Below, piece by piece: positions 32,275-44,511 of a DNA stretch of 64,000 nt. The notes under the pieces are model-generated. The model ran no database searches, was not told where the DNA came from, and was given only the letters and a program-made list of their open reading frames with translations. Numbering within the stretch: the first letter of the stretch is position 1; every line of letters starts with the position of its first letter. A program made the translations under genes and the position numbers. Source of the DNA: Gadus chalcogrammus (lineage: Eukaryota; Chordata; Actinopteri; Gadiformes; Gadidae); NCBI RefSeq assembly GCF_026213295.1, contig NC_079427.1, forward strand, positions 31,083,184 through 31,147,183, in the 5' to 3' direction.

Positions 32275-32343
32275 TGCAGAGCTCATGCCAAAAAAAGAAG
32301 GCCCGTTTGGAAGTGATGCCGAATAACATTCCTTTGTTGCCAG
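32275..32343 (+). CDS. Basic linker exon before the first Death domain
   Basis: It follows TTCTTCTTGCAG and ends at GTGAGC, 69 bases, phase 1 at both ends, reading QSSCQKKKARLEVMPNNIPL, then LP. The splice sites are strong and the phase fits both neighbours. Confidence 0.6.
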
Positions 32344-33065
32344 GTGAGCCTTGGAAGGTGATGCAATTAAATAATTAATAGAAGTTAACATTAACAATTA
32401 GCTAGTAACAATAGTTTCTATATAACGTTATTACATAGCAACTATTTGCCATAGCTAGTTGTTAATGATGTTAATGGCCTAATATGTAACATTAATGCAT
32501 CTAAATAACAAAAAACAACTAGACCTATGATGTATATATCGATGTTGTATCCTTACATTATCCAAATTGTTTCCAAAAATGTTCAAACCCAGAAAAATCT
32601 GTAGTTTTATCCATGCTAAAGGTCACTTTGTAATTATATAGAAGTATTGACCAAGCGATGGCTCAATAGAGAGGATTTGCTGCTGTCCTACCCTCTCCTG
32701 GGCAGGTAGGCCTAAACATCACAAGACACACGGGACTCATACCGGTGATTACCGTCACATCACTGTAGTCGGTGTAATGTGTATGGTAATGTTGTGAAGT
32801 TACAAGAACGTTCAACATGCTCAAAGTTATCTTTAGAATGATTGTTTGACCACTGGGCTATAACACAGCACTGGGCTACCACACGTTACATTGTTTTGAT
32901 TACAAACCCCTAGCGGCAGAAATGACATACAATATCTTTAATGTTAATATCGCACTCAATTCTTTATGAGTTTTAAGTTTGCATGCACTTTGAGTAGAAA
33001 CTAAGTTGGAAATGTTCCCAGTGTATTTATCAAATGAATGAATAACCATGGTGTCTATTTTCCAG

Positions 33066-33338
33066 AAACAAACCGAGGTCAGGCTCTGTCCGGTAAGCAG
33101 CTCATGCAGGTGGCCGAAACACTGGGACAGGAGTGGGGGCGGGTGGGCATCTACTTGGGCCTGAGCACCACAGATCTGAGCGACATCAAGGCAGGGGAAG
33201 CGGATGTGACCATGCAAAAACTGAATATGTTGGAGCTGTGGAAGCGCCGATCACCAGGAGAGGCCACAGCACAGGACCTGCTGAGAGGTCTGGAGGACCT
33301 GAAGGACCTACCTGTCGTGACCCGTCAGTTATTGAGAG
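33066..33338 (+). CDS. Death-domain exon 1 (unit 3)
   Basis: It follows TCTATTTTCCAG and ends at GTAACG, 273 bases, phase 1 at both ends. It reads ALSGKQLMQVAETLGQEWGR, then YLGLSTTDLSDIKAGEADVT, MLELWKRRSPGEATAQDLLR and LPVVTRQLLRG. The L..VA..LG..W, LGL...DL..I, ML..W....GeAT...LL pattern is the six-helix Death domain. Death domains pair with other Death domains in signalling platforms such as PIDD-RAIDD. It follows directly on the FIIND of unit 3, an order (ZU5-UPA-Death) known from PIDD1, UNC5 and ankyrins but not from NLRP1 or CARD8. Confidence 0.9.
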
Positions 33339-34923
33339 GTAACGCACTTCACCCCCAGTCTGCAGATCGAGTCATGTTGTTCATTTTGAGTTTTCCGCCT
33401 AATAAAACAATTATGAAATATTTTTTGCGAAGACCACACATACATTTAGAATCTATTGTGGATTTTTGACTGATTTAGCCTGGGAATCATCCAGTTTTAA
33501 TCAAATACAATCAGGTACCTTCGTGGTAGTTCACCTTGCCACTAATCTCCCTGGTCACGAGTGGTATAAAATGGCGGTACTAATATTACAATTTTTTCCA
33601 CACGCAGTCTTTATGCATCCATAGTATTAAACTACATTCACATTTATTTTCTGTGCTTGAATATATATTTTCATGCATGAATATAGATGCTTTTGATAAC
33701 ATGACGGTGTGCTGTGGAATCGCAACCGTTTCGTTTTGGATACCAACGTGTGATTGGCCTACTTTTAGTTATTGAACAGGGAAGCAACCCCGACAACCTA
33801 GAAAACAAACGTCTCCAAAAGCCAACAGAGACACTTCCACTAATCATTATCCCCCATCAGCCAACTGCCGTTCGCCACACTATTTATACTTGCAAGTTGG
33901 ATTCAAAAGTGAAGCTCCATTATATTTTAATCTTCTAAATACATATATATTTAGATTTGGAGTCAAACCACAAAGCGTGTCCTTACCATATGAGGTTAAA
34001 TCCATCCGCTTTTTTCACCGGTGTGATTCTTATTAGAAAAGGCCAAATATTCACATAGGAAACGATGTAAATAGTTGACGCATTTTTTTTCCCCCAGTTG
34101 TTCTTGCTTTTCATTTCATTTATTCGTTATGCGCCCGGTGTAAAGGGAGCTCCACACTAAACGTCCATAACTATACTCCCAAGAGAGGGGACACCATGCC
34201 CCATGAGGCTGCATATAGAGAGAGAGAATCTCACTTCTGTGATACGATGTGAAACAAGATGGAGGGATGTGAGATGATTCTTCAGGTGTTAGTTTGCTTT
34301 GATATTCAATTCAATATATTTGTGGTTGTTACTGCTTTCCGAAGTATACTGATGTGCACTCATTTCCTTTCTGTTTTTGCTTCCTCAGACATGATAAATG
34401 GTACCCTGACACAACCAGATCGCGAAGCAAATGCGTAACAGTGTGGAACGTCTTAGTAAATATTCGATTTCCAATGGCCATTATTAACGGGCCCAAACTG
34501 GACACAATTGGATAGACCAGCAACCAATCAGCAACGAAGCGTGTGACCATCAGCCGCAGCCCTCTCCATTGTTTCGGAAACTCCTCAACGGCTCCCCTTG
34601 AGAGCTCCTATCAAACCCGCCCCTTTTAGATAAACGCTTGTGATTTGCCCAACCCGGGCCAGGCCTGCTGGAAATGGATGTTTAGAATAGGTCTTCTTTC
34701 CTGGGCTACTACATGTGTACTAAGCTGTTCCCCTCAGGTTCCTCCTATAGACAGGTATAGATAGGAATTTTGTAACATTTATAAAACAAGTTAATATTAT
34801 GCCGAAGAATAATACACCTATCTTGAGATTTTTAATAATGCACAATAACTTTATTCTGGGCTTTTTTTTTTTAATTTTCCCCAAGAGGCAGATTTTATTG
34901 TTTATATATATACTGTATATATG

Positions 34924-34994
<71 letters not shown>

Positions 34995-35147
34995 GAACCA
35001 CCTATTGCCTTGATACATTACCTACCAACCTCTTAAAGAATGTTTTTTTACTGCCTAGCAATAGGCATATTTTATAATATATGTGTGCATATATTAGGTC
35101 ACATATTTTATTAAGAAACTTAATATAAAATATTTTATATTTTATAA

Positions 35148-35223
<76 letters not shown>

Positions 35224-37000
35224 TTATAAAATATTTTATATTAAGGATATATTATATGGATGTAACGAAAATCCAACTCTCAGGGGTTTCAACATAACAT
35301 TATCCTGACACAGGAATGTTAGGACGTCAGGTTGGCACAATCTTTTTTCAGCTTTTTCCAGTTTCCCAAAGAGGCAGCTAGGTAGTGTTTTATAAAAAAT
35401 TTAAAGATTTAACATATTTTGTTAACATTGTCATGACCAATACTTTAATTATTCAAGTGACTTTATGAATGTCATGTGATTTTATTAGCCTGCTGATAAC
35501 CAATATCACTGTAACGCCAGTAATGTTTAGATGTTTTGACATATTTCTATAACTCATTCCAATACGTTCAATATCAATGAATATTTGTAATGTAGTAAAA
35601 ATGATCTCAATAGAATCCAGCACCATTCGATAAATAATGTATAGGCCTACATCAGTGTAAAGCTGATGTAAAAAAAAGCAACATTGACAATTCAGTAGTT
35701 TCATGTGTAACGTTCTTCATGGCACCTGAAAAAATAGGTGTTGTATGTTGTCAAAACATTTGAATAAACATAGTAGGCCTATATATGCGCTTCGAAAGTC
35801 CTGCTATTGACGGTATTCATTTATATGACGCCATAAAAGAACAAATTAGCTAAGCATCGAACGACCCTCATTATTTATGTAAATAATGAGGATCGTTCGA
35901 TGCTTAGCTCATTTGTTCTTTTGTGACATAAGTAGGCTAAGTAAGCAGCAACAAAGGCTTTAAGTAAAATGACTATTTATCTAATTATGATTCCTGTTCT
36001 AATATATAGGCCTAGTTGTGGTATGCTGTAGATCAGTTGTCTTTAGTGTGACAGTGGAACGACTCTCTGTAATTAAGGCGCTTAATTGTCTTCAAATGTT
36101 GATGGGATGTTGACGGCGAAGGGAACGGCTTTATTTGAAATAATATGTACATTTGACACGTGTTATTATTTGATGTGTAAGGTTTACAAAATTGGGCATA
36201 TTTATGTATCATCCGATTATTTTAATTGTATTGCAAAATGTATTAGGCCTATAACTATTATGAAATTAGGCAAGATATTTCTTAATTGCAAAGAACATTG
36301 ATCTGGCATTATGAGTATGCCTATGTGTATCATCATTTCTTTTTTTAAATTGTTATTTTAAACTCCACATTTAGGTGGCGACAGGGATACATGCATTATG
36401 CCTGCCCTAACTACAGGAACATTAAAATGTTGAGTAGAACAATCAATCATCTGCGTTGCATTTCGTTTGTAACAATCACAATCGCAAAAGTTTAAGAGAT
36501 TATTTCTATAGAAATAATCACAAACTTAAACTCAGGATATGAGACCTGTCGCTATGAAAAGGTTCTTGACCACGGATGAAATGCATCATCTTTCTGCGGG
36601 ACCTCGATCCTCTGTCGGGAAGATCTTTAGCTTCACCTGGTGGCAGTTTCCTCCCCCTAGGGATCATTGACCAGTCAAGTCAATTTTTGTTCATTATTGT
36701 TCCCTGGTCGACAGGTGCGCGTTTGTCCTGGCTGTAGCGTAGGTCATCATCAGAAGGCTCAAACGAAGCATTGTTATCAAGCTGGAAACAAAGGCTTAGG
36801 TCGGGAGAATATCAGGACATATAGTTTCCAGATACTCTTTGTGTATTGGTAGACTGTATGAGACAAACTGGTAGACTACTGGGGGGGGGGGGGCTGAACC
36901 CCTGCAGCTGGAAGGTGAAGGACAAGGCGGATTATACGTTTAGGGGGTTTCATTTGCCAGATGGCAATCAACTACTGAAATATTTTCTAAATTACGCACA
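33339..37000. other. Intron with microsatellites and hairpins, no exon recognised
   Basis: It holds (TA)n runs at 34928-34993 and 35153-35220. The second is flanked by the inverted pair TATTTTATATTTTATAATGCAT / ATGCATTATAAAATATTTTA. A foldback hairpin lies at about 35828-35930 and a short one at 36488-36535. A scrap reading LQLEGEGQGG at about 36902-36931 resembles the start of a ZU5 exon but stops at once. Confidence 0.55.
35828..35930. repeat. Foldback hairpin (MITE-like)
   Basis: AGCTAAGCATCGAACGACC...CATTATTTA is followed by its near-complement TAAATAATGAGGATCGTTCG...ATGCTTAGCT, continuing outward as AAAGAACAAATT / CATTTGTTCTTTTG. The stem is about 45 bases with almost no loop. Confidence 0.85.
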
Positions 37001-37139
37001 TCCCAGCTAACACACGACCATACGGCAACGTTGCCTATACGTTGCCATTTGGTCATGGCAACATTACCTCCTGGCAACGTTGTGGCAACATCGCCATGAC
37101 GTTGCCTACAGGAAGTTGCCATAAGTAAACAATAACATT

Positions 37140-37530
37140 GCCGCGACGTAGTGGCTTGGTAATTTTGCTAACGTTGCACTTGGTAGCGTGAGTGACGTTG
37201 CCACAACCGTAGTGGTGTGGTCATTTGCTAACGTTGCCACTTGGTACTGTTAATAACGTTGCCGCGACGTAGTGGGTGTGGTCATTTGCTAACGTTGCCA
37301 CTTGGTAGCGTGAGTGACGTTGCCGCGACGTAGTGGTGTGGTCATTTGCTAACGTTGCCCATTTGTAGCGTGAGTGACGTTGGCCACAACGTAGTGGTGT
37401 GGTAATTTGTTAACGTTGCCGCTTGGTACTGTAATAAGGCGTTGTTGCGACGTAGTGGTGTGGTCATTTGCTAACGTTGCCACTTGGTAATGCAAGTAAT
37501 GTCACGGCTAGGTAGTGGTGTGGTCATTTA
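37140..37530. repeat. Subterminal minisatellite, about six 60-bp units
   Basis: The unit GTAGTGGTGTGGTCATTTGC, TAACGTTGCCACTTGG, TAGCGTGAGTGACGTTGCCG, CGAC repeats about six times with 5-20% differences. Each unit has two ACGTTGCC copies about 30 bases apart. Confidence 0.9.
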
Positions 37531-38538
37531 CTTACCGTGATATCAAACTTCAGAATTACACTGGCTGTTTGTGTCCAACACAAATATTAGGTAAATCAGA
37601 AATGTCACCAACTTTTATTGTTTATTTACTACTTAGTGATGACTCAATTCCCACAACAAATATTTGTGCTCAACTATGTTGACCATCCAGAACTACATAA
37701 CAATTCTCATTTCCACAAACTCTGACCCTGTTTGAAAAAATAGAAATGAAATATATTCAGATACTGAATTGATGATCATTTATTTCAAATGCATATACAG
37801 GGACCAAATCACGACAATTCTTTCTATTAACAAAACATTTGAAGTAAAATTCATGCGTTTCACGGATTCAAGTGAACAAACCACATGAAGGTTTACATTG
37901 GTCAACCAGGACTGAGCATAAAGGCCGTGGAGAGGCTGAGGTGGAGAGTATAGCTAAAGCAGTGACTGCTAATCAGAATCCAATCCAAACTAATATTAAT
38001 GCTGTCTAGTGCAATTTTAAGTTACAAGAAAATAACAGCAGTGCCTGACCCACAGGATAAGACTGAACTGACAATCAACCTGAGTTTAATCTTAGTATTC
38101 GGTAACCAAGGCTGAAATAAGGTCATCAATGCAATTTGAAATTGTGCGAGTGAGAGTGGGGTTGGGCAATGATATAATCACGGGTGTTTTGTTGAGGCTT
38201 GCAAACTCGAGGTTCTGATGTCGAGTGGCCCAGATAGCCACCCCCACGATCACGAGTGCTGTGTTGCTTTGATACATTAATTAAACCTCAGACTAATAAA
38301 CCTTAAAACACCAAATCTGGTGTTTTTATCCTATTATTATACGAATTGCCCCCAGTTTTCGATCAAGCTGAAGTTGTCCTTAAGCTGCAGAGAGACTGGC
38401 TCAACTGTCGCTGCCGAGTCAGGGTTGTGAAGATGTCCTGTTGATTCCGGATGTCTCTTAAATGGTGGATCCCAGCGTCTTCAGTTCGGTCCCTGGAAAA
38501 AGAAAAAAGGTACTAATTTAATACTTTCTGTTTTTTTT

Positions 38539-38541
<3 letters not shown>

Positions 38542-38634
<93 letters not shown>

Positions 38635-38650
38635 ACACACAACACACCAC
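38542..38650. repeat. (CA)n microsatellite
   Basis: A CA run of about 105 bases, interrupted by CACCACAC three times, inside the 14-kb element. Confidence 0.95.
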
Positions 38651-40671
38651 AGAGCAGTTTGAATAACATATCAATGAAAAAGTGTGTGAGGACAGCTATA
38701 CAAGAACAATGGTGTCTAGTTTACTGAGTTTGACCAAATCGGTCTTGATTTTATGCCTGTAGCTCACAGCTGCACAAGATGTGAGAAGGGACCAAGTAAT
38801 GGCCCTGCTGCCCTCTGCAATACTTGGCAAAGAGGAGAACCAACATTGTTAATGCAAGCTTCCTTTTCGATGTCTCTGCTTACCTAAATCTTATTTTGCT
38901 TTAAAATATAAAAAGAAAAAAAGATTTTCGATGGCGCCATTTCCACACTTTCTTTTACAGTTTGTGTTTTGTTGTAATTCTATTGTTATAATTTATGACA
39001 CCATGAAATAAGAATCTCAATGTCAACGTTTTATTTTAATATTGTATTTTTTTTTTTGCATTTACACAGTACATTGCAATATGATGGTCTATTCTGTGTG
39101 GTTGAATTGAACTAAAATGAAATTGAATAACAGAATGCCTTAAAGGCTGATATCTAACATGTCTGAAATTAAAACTTTAATTTCATACTGGATCTTGCTA
39201 TCAGTTCAAGCTTTTTCGTTCCCTGTTTTACAACCAATTAATCCACAGAAGGGCACACGTTGGTAGGGCTGTGCGATGAGGATATTTTTTTCCACAATAT
39301 ACCATATATATCTCAATACTTTTAAATCTCATCTGAAGGAACCCCATCATTTATTATATAGGCCTACTGTATTATAAACCCAAATACTTGGGTTTGTATA
39401 TTATATCATCACACAACGTGACGCAAAAGGAACACTGGAACCGAACAAGGTTGAACGCTGGCTCAAATCCTCAGGTTCTGTCCCTTCCCGTTTACTCACT
39501 GTTGGTTGGTTATGCCATAAAAACTAAGTGATGATTTTGTATTGCTGTTAGAACAGCCGTTAGATTACACAACACATTATGAGTTGTGCAAAAAGTACCG
39601 GCTGGCAAGGGGGCCATACTGCCCCCGCGAATGTGATGGCGTTTATAGAACCAGGCATTAAAGGTCTCGTGCGATAAAGACAGTTAAACCCAGTACTTCC
39701 AAAGTTAGAGGTCTCGTGCAATAAGACGGTTAAATACCCTGTACTTCCAAATTTGTCTTTGTGGGTTTTGAGACAGGAGAGAAAAGAGATAGAATACAGA
39801 AGAATACAGAAGAATTTCGAAAATATATTATTACTAGAATTATTAGGTAAGGTAAGTTAATTGGAAGTAGCTATTTATTTCCAATGTTTATATTTTTAAT
39901 GTTAGTAGTATAGACCATTCTGATAACGATGACATTCGCTAAATCTTAAATTAGCTATAGTACTACCATGACAACGATACCCAGGCGTTAGCTGGGCGGT
40001 GCTAATAGCCAATGAACTAGCTAGTTATACACTAATGTTACTCAAATGATATGTGCTTATAGGCAGAGGCAAATTACACTTAATACTCAAGTGTAGTAAT
40101 TGTTTAAGTCAACACCACGAAGTATGATGAAGACAGCAAGAATAGTGTAAACTTTAGCAGGCTACTTAGCCAACTTAACAGGCCGATGGGCTATCGGCAT
40201 TGCTATAAAATGCCATTGTGAGCCAGCTGTAGCCTCTGTAACTTGATGTCACATTTTATCCTGTCCTTCAGGGTAAATTATGATTTAACCGGGCTTTTAA
40301 GTTTTAAGATGGCATTAATTGGCTTGCCTTTTGGATGTGCAATGACCACAGCTTGCGAATATCGACGAAATCGGGCGGGAAACAACAAAGAGGCAGAGGC
40401 ACTCGCCTATTGTCGCGTGCAGTCGTACGTTGCATTTATTTGTTTTAACTATAATGCTTGGCAGCTGAGCTTGCAATGGTAGTGCTAGTACCACAAGGCG
40501 CGAAAAAACAGCTTTGTCTAAGCAAAGGATATCTACATACCGTAGCTTTCCGTTCCTCGCCATGTCTTCTTTTACTCCGTCAAGCAGGGTGTTCTGCATT
40601 TCCTTCTATTCATATTGTGCTTCCCTGGTCTGTTCTGCGCATGCGCGATGATGTACGCTATTGATTCCGCG

Positions 40672-40955
40672 TTGTGGTATTGGTGTAAAATACACATACA
40701 GTACCCCTGAAATCTCCAATAAAGACGTTTATAATAACTACAGTATCACATTATCATCCCCATATCTTACAGTATCCATGGGGTTAGTGGTGTACATACG
40801 TGATTCTGTAGTGGGAGCATCGTTTGATAGAGGCGTTGGTCCTACAGATGGAAATACGCTACCTTGACACATAAGAATATGGGGATCATATTGTATGCTG
40901 TATTAAAAATCTTTATGGAGATTTCAGGGGTAAGTATGTATTTTACAATGTACGC
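40672..40955. repeat. Inverted-repeat insert in the 14-kb element
   Basis: GTAAAATACACATACAGTACC, CCTGAAATCTCCA at the left is matched inverted by GGAGATTTCAGGGGTAAGTA, TGTATTTTAC at the right. The next parts (CCCCATATCTTAC / AATATGGGGATCAT) also pair. The stretch GGTGTAAAATACAC recurs at about 49434. It looks like a MITE or a foldback within the transposon. Confidence 0.7.
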
Positions 40956-42497
40956 TGTCTGCGATGCGCCGACAGTCAGGTAGCGAAATCTAATAGGTAG
41001 CAGTTGTGCGAGTGGTGAGAGCCAAACTGCAAGAGAGGTCATAGAAGCATTTGTTAGTATGTGTTCCCTCTCTTGCAGACCTAAATGCCACAATGGTAAT
41101 CTTACAGTATACCTTATTGAGGATTCCCAGGCGCAGAAGAACGACCCACGCAGACAGTTAGGTTCTGGGTCCCCACGTGTAAGTGTTGGCGGGAATGGGA
41201 GGAATGCGCCTGGCAATCATAGCTGCGCGTCGGTCGTAGGTAGACGGCTAGCCGTCAAAAGGAGGCGCGGACTTGCCTTGTTAGATCAACTGGGTAGTTC
41301 AAAGGGTTTAACACTATCCTTAACCATAAACTCCCGCAAACATCTAGGGATAATCGAAACCGATTTTATTTAAAGGTGGGAAAGAGCCCTTCTTAGCAAT
41401 CAGAGAGCCGAGAACAGACAGAGAATCCGGGACTTATCCTACGAAAAAAATATCCCATACCCAGTGTCGTAGTGAGGGGAAATATGAACGAGTACTCGAT
41501 TGACGCTTGTGTGACGTCAAGTTCTAAAAATGAATATAAAATCGACCAGAGATCACTTGTTGTCAGTCAATTTAAAGAATCCACCAATCACTAATAGGCT
41601 AATAATAGTAATCCTGAACTAGAGATGCAAATTTGCAATTGCATACAAAGGTCATGCAAATCCAGAATATGGTGCCATTAAACCACCTGTGTTTAAACCC
41701 CAATGTTTTGTAGGACCTTTCATTTTGATTTAGATGAATTTACAAATTCCCATCTTCTTCTTTACCTGCACAAAACCTAGGCCTAGCCTGTACTGTTTCC
41801 ACACTGTATATGTATCATGAACTGTACTGTTTAAAAGTTTTAACACAATTACTTAATTTCCTATGCATTTCTTTTTGCATCATAGATCATTCCCTCCAGT
41901 CCCCGTTGACACTCATTCTTGTCAGGTATGTGTATAAAGCCTTGTCAGCCTTGAAAAGCCAATTCAGAACAAAGATTCACAATGCAACGTAACAAAACCC
42001 GTTGTAGATAGAAGTTGCAGCAGTGTGAATTGAACGTTGCAAGTCGTCATAAGACAGTTGGTTTTAGAACACTTTTACTTCAGTGCTGATGACGTCTTGC
42101 CACTCACGTCAGTCAAGGCCAGCAGAGGCTTCACGATATTATTAGGAGAGTAGGAGAAAATAATTATCCACTTTGCGTAAGGAACGCTACTGTTTGCAAA
42201 ACATCAGTCGCGTAACAAGTATTCCAGTATGCTACAGCTTTATTGGTTAACGTTACCAGCAAGCTAGTTAGTAAAAACAAGTGGGATAGTAAGGTGTCGT
42301 TATGGAAACGGTGGTGATGTTGATAGAAGTTGCATGGGTGTGAACCTGTTGCATGTATTTTCATCGCTAATCTTTGGTCTGAAGCCCGCATTTGCATCAC
42401 AAATCTTTGGTCTGAAGCCTGCTATAAGACAGTTTATGGCTAGATTGTATTGAAACCTCAATCACACGTTAAAATGTGAAACATTTTATTTCACAGG

Positions 42498-44283
42498 ATG
42501 AGTGAGGAAAAACAGTTACGGGCAAGGCAGTACCTCCGTTCATGGAGATCTGCTAAACAAGTGATGAATAGGATAGCTGAAAGCACTGCCAGTGTTTGTG
42601 TCACAGAACACCATGTGGCTGATGCCAGCTTGTCCAGCAGTCCATCCGGTGTTCTTGCGCCTGTTGGTGACATGGACAACTCCTTGACTTGGATGAGTCA
42701 TTTGAGGATCGTTCTGCTTTGGAGGATGACCTCGATGACTGGATGGATGTTGATCCCTCTGATGATGAGGAGGAAGAGGTTTTTGGGGATGACCTGGAGG
42801 CGTCCGACCAGCGTCCGGCATCGCTCGCATCTGACCTCGCTAGCTGGGCTTGCCAGTTTCAGGTGAAACACAATGCTGTTGATGACCTTTTGAAAGTTTT
42901 GAGAGGTCACGGACACACTGACCTGCCTTCCAACCACCAGGACACTTCTGAAGACACCAAGGGAGGTCAGGATCACATCAAAGTCTGGTATGGAGTATGT
43001 CCATTTTCCTATCAAGGACAAATTGCAACAGACTCTATTGAGATACCCAGCAGACCAGGTCCCCGACTGTGTTGACCTTTCCTTCAACGTAGATGGGCTA
43101 CCTCTGTTTAAGAGCTCAGGAAGAACAATGTGGCCCATCCTTTGTGCTGTCCATTTAAAACCAGTGTCAGTCTTCCCTATCACCCTTACTTGTGGAGGTT
43201 CGAAACCACAGAATCTGGAATTCCTGGAAGACATGGTGATGGATGTCAACAACCTCCTGTCCAGTGGCCTGCAACATAGGAACAAAACAATAAAATTCAA
43301 CATTCTATGTTTTGTGTGCGATGCTCCTGCAAAGGCCTTTGTGAAGAATGTTAAACTTTGCACAGGCTATTATGGGTGTGACCGGTGTGTGCAGAGGGGT
43401 GAGTGGAATGAGAAGGTTACTTACCAAGACACAGAGGTGGTGGCTCGTAGTGACGACTCCTTCCGCCAACAGACACAGGGCGAGCATCATCATGGCAGCA
43501 CCCCGCTTTTGGATTTACCCATAAACATGATCAGTGCATTTCCCATCGATTACATGCCACCAGGCATGCTTGGGTGTCATGAAGAGGCTTCTCTTCATGT
43601 GGTGCAGAGGAGTGAAGGGCCTGAAGATGTCGGCAACCCAAATAGAGGAGGTCAGCAGCAGGCTCACCAACCTCCGTCCACACATCCCTTCAGCTTCGCT
43701 CGCAAACCGAGAGATCTTAAAGAGCTTGAGAGATGGAAGGCAACGGAACATAGGCAGTTTATGTTATATACAGGAAAGATTGTGCTGAAGGGGGTCCTTA
43801 AAGATGAATTTTTCAGCCACTTCATGACATTCAGTGTGGCAATGAACATACTTGTAAGTCCAGCATTGGTCGAGCAACACTGGAGATATGCTGCTGATCT
43901 CCTCCGATTCTTTGTTGAGAGAGGCCGAGAACTTTATGGTAACCAGTTTCTGGGTCTACAACGTGCACTCAATGTTGCACATTGTGGAGGATGCCGTGAC
44001 CTTTGGAGGATTGGACAATTGTAGCGCTTTTAAATTTGAAAATTGTCTCAAGAAAATAAAGAGGATGGTAAGGAGTGGAAGATGCCCCCTGTCACAAGTG
44101 GTGAAAAGGCTTGAGGAATGCGCTGGACAGCCAATGGAGCATGGTAGGCAGAGGTCCAATTCTTCTTTTATTTTGAATCGCCGCGAATGCTGCGAGGTCA
44201 TAGAGGAGAGGGACGGAAGCCAGCTTTGCCGTGTATACCAGCACCCAGAACCACTTTCAGTGTCCCTTGTGACTCCACATTAA
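42498..44283 (+). pseudogene. tnp2/EnSpm-like transposase, at least three frameshifts
   Basis: Read across frames, the protein would be about 590 residues. The parts in order are: EEKQLRARQYLRSWRSAKQV (42498-42680); an acidic stretch with [20 protein letters not shown] and [19 protein letters not shown] (42690-42925, another frame); [30 protein letters not shown], the Cys pair GYYGCDRC, then FPIDYMPPGMLG and RWKATEHRQFMLYTGKIVL (42930-43940, first frame); and NVHSMLHIVEDAVTFGGLDN, SAFKFENCLKKIK (43945-44283, third frame). The NVDGLPLFKSS and FPxDYMxxxxLG blocks resemble animal EnSpm-type transposases. The shifts at about 42685, 42928 and 43942 mean it cannot give one protein as it stands, unless they are sequence errors. 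Confidence 0.6.
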
Positions 44284-44511
44284 TCGGAGTACTGAAGTAC
44301 AAGAACAATGACACCGTTTGAGATGGATCCAAAATGACAACCTGAAAAGAAAGGCAATCAAGATTCCTGTGGGGGAAAAAATCCTCTTCATGGCCATTCT
44401 TCATGACATTGCAGTATGTTGTATTTTGCTCAGTGTATTATCATTGCAATTTCTTGTACAGACACAATTATTCTTACTGTATTAAATTAACCTCTCTGTT
44501 CTTGATTACAG

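Noticed and set aside
34720..35077. Ile-Tyr repeat frames on both strands
   Set aside because: Translation of the (TA)n runs only.
36667..36852. Frame with QVRVCPGCSVGHHQKAQTKHC
   Set aside because: The CxxC and HH suggest a zinc-binding scrap, but no family is recognisable and splice sites do not bound it well.
36902..36931. LQLEGEGQGG, similar to the start of the ZU5 exon
   Set aside because: Only about ten residues before a stop, with no ECSATG continuation. Too short to call even a remnant.
42698..43363. 221-residue frame on the minus strand
   Set aside because: It is the antisense shadow of the transposase, whose sense frames carry the conserved blocks.
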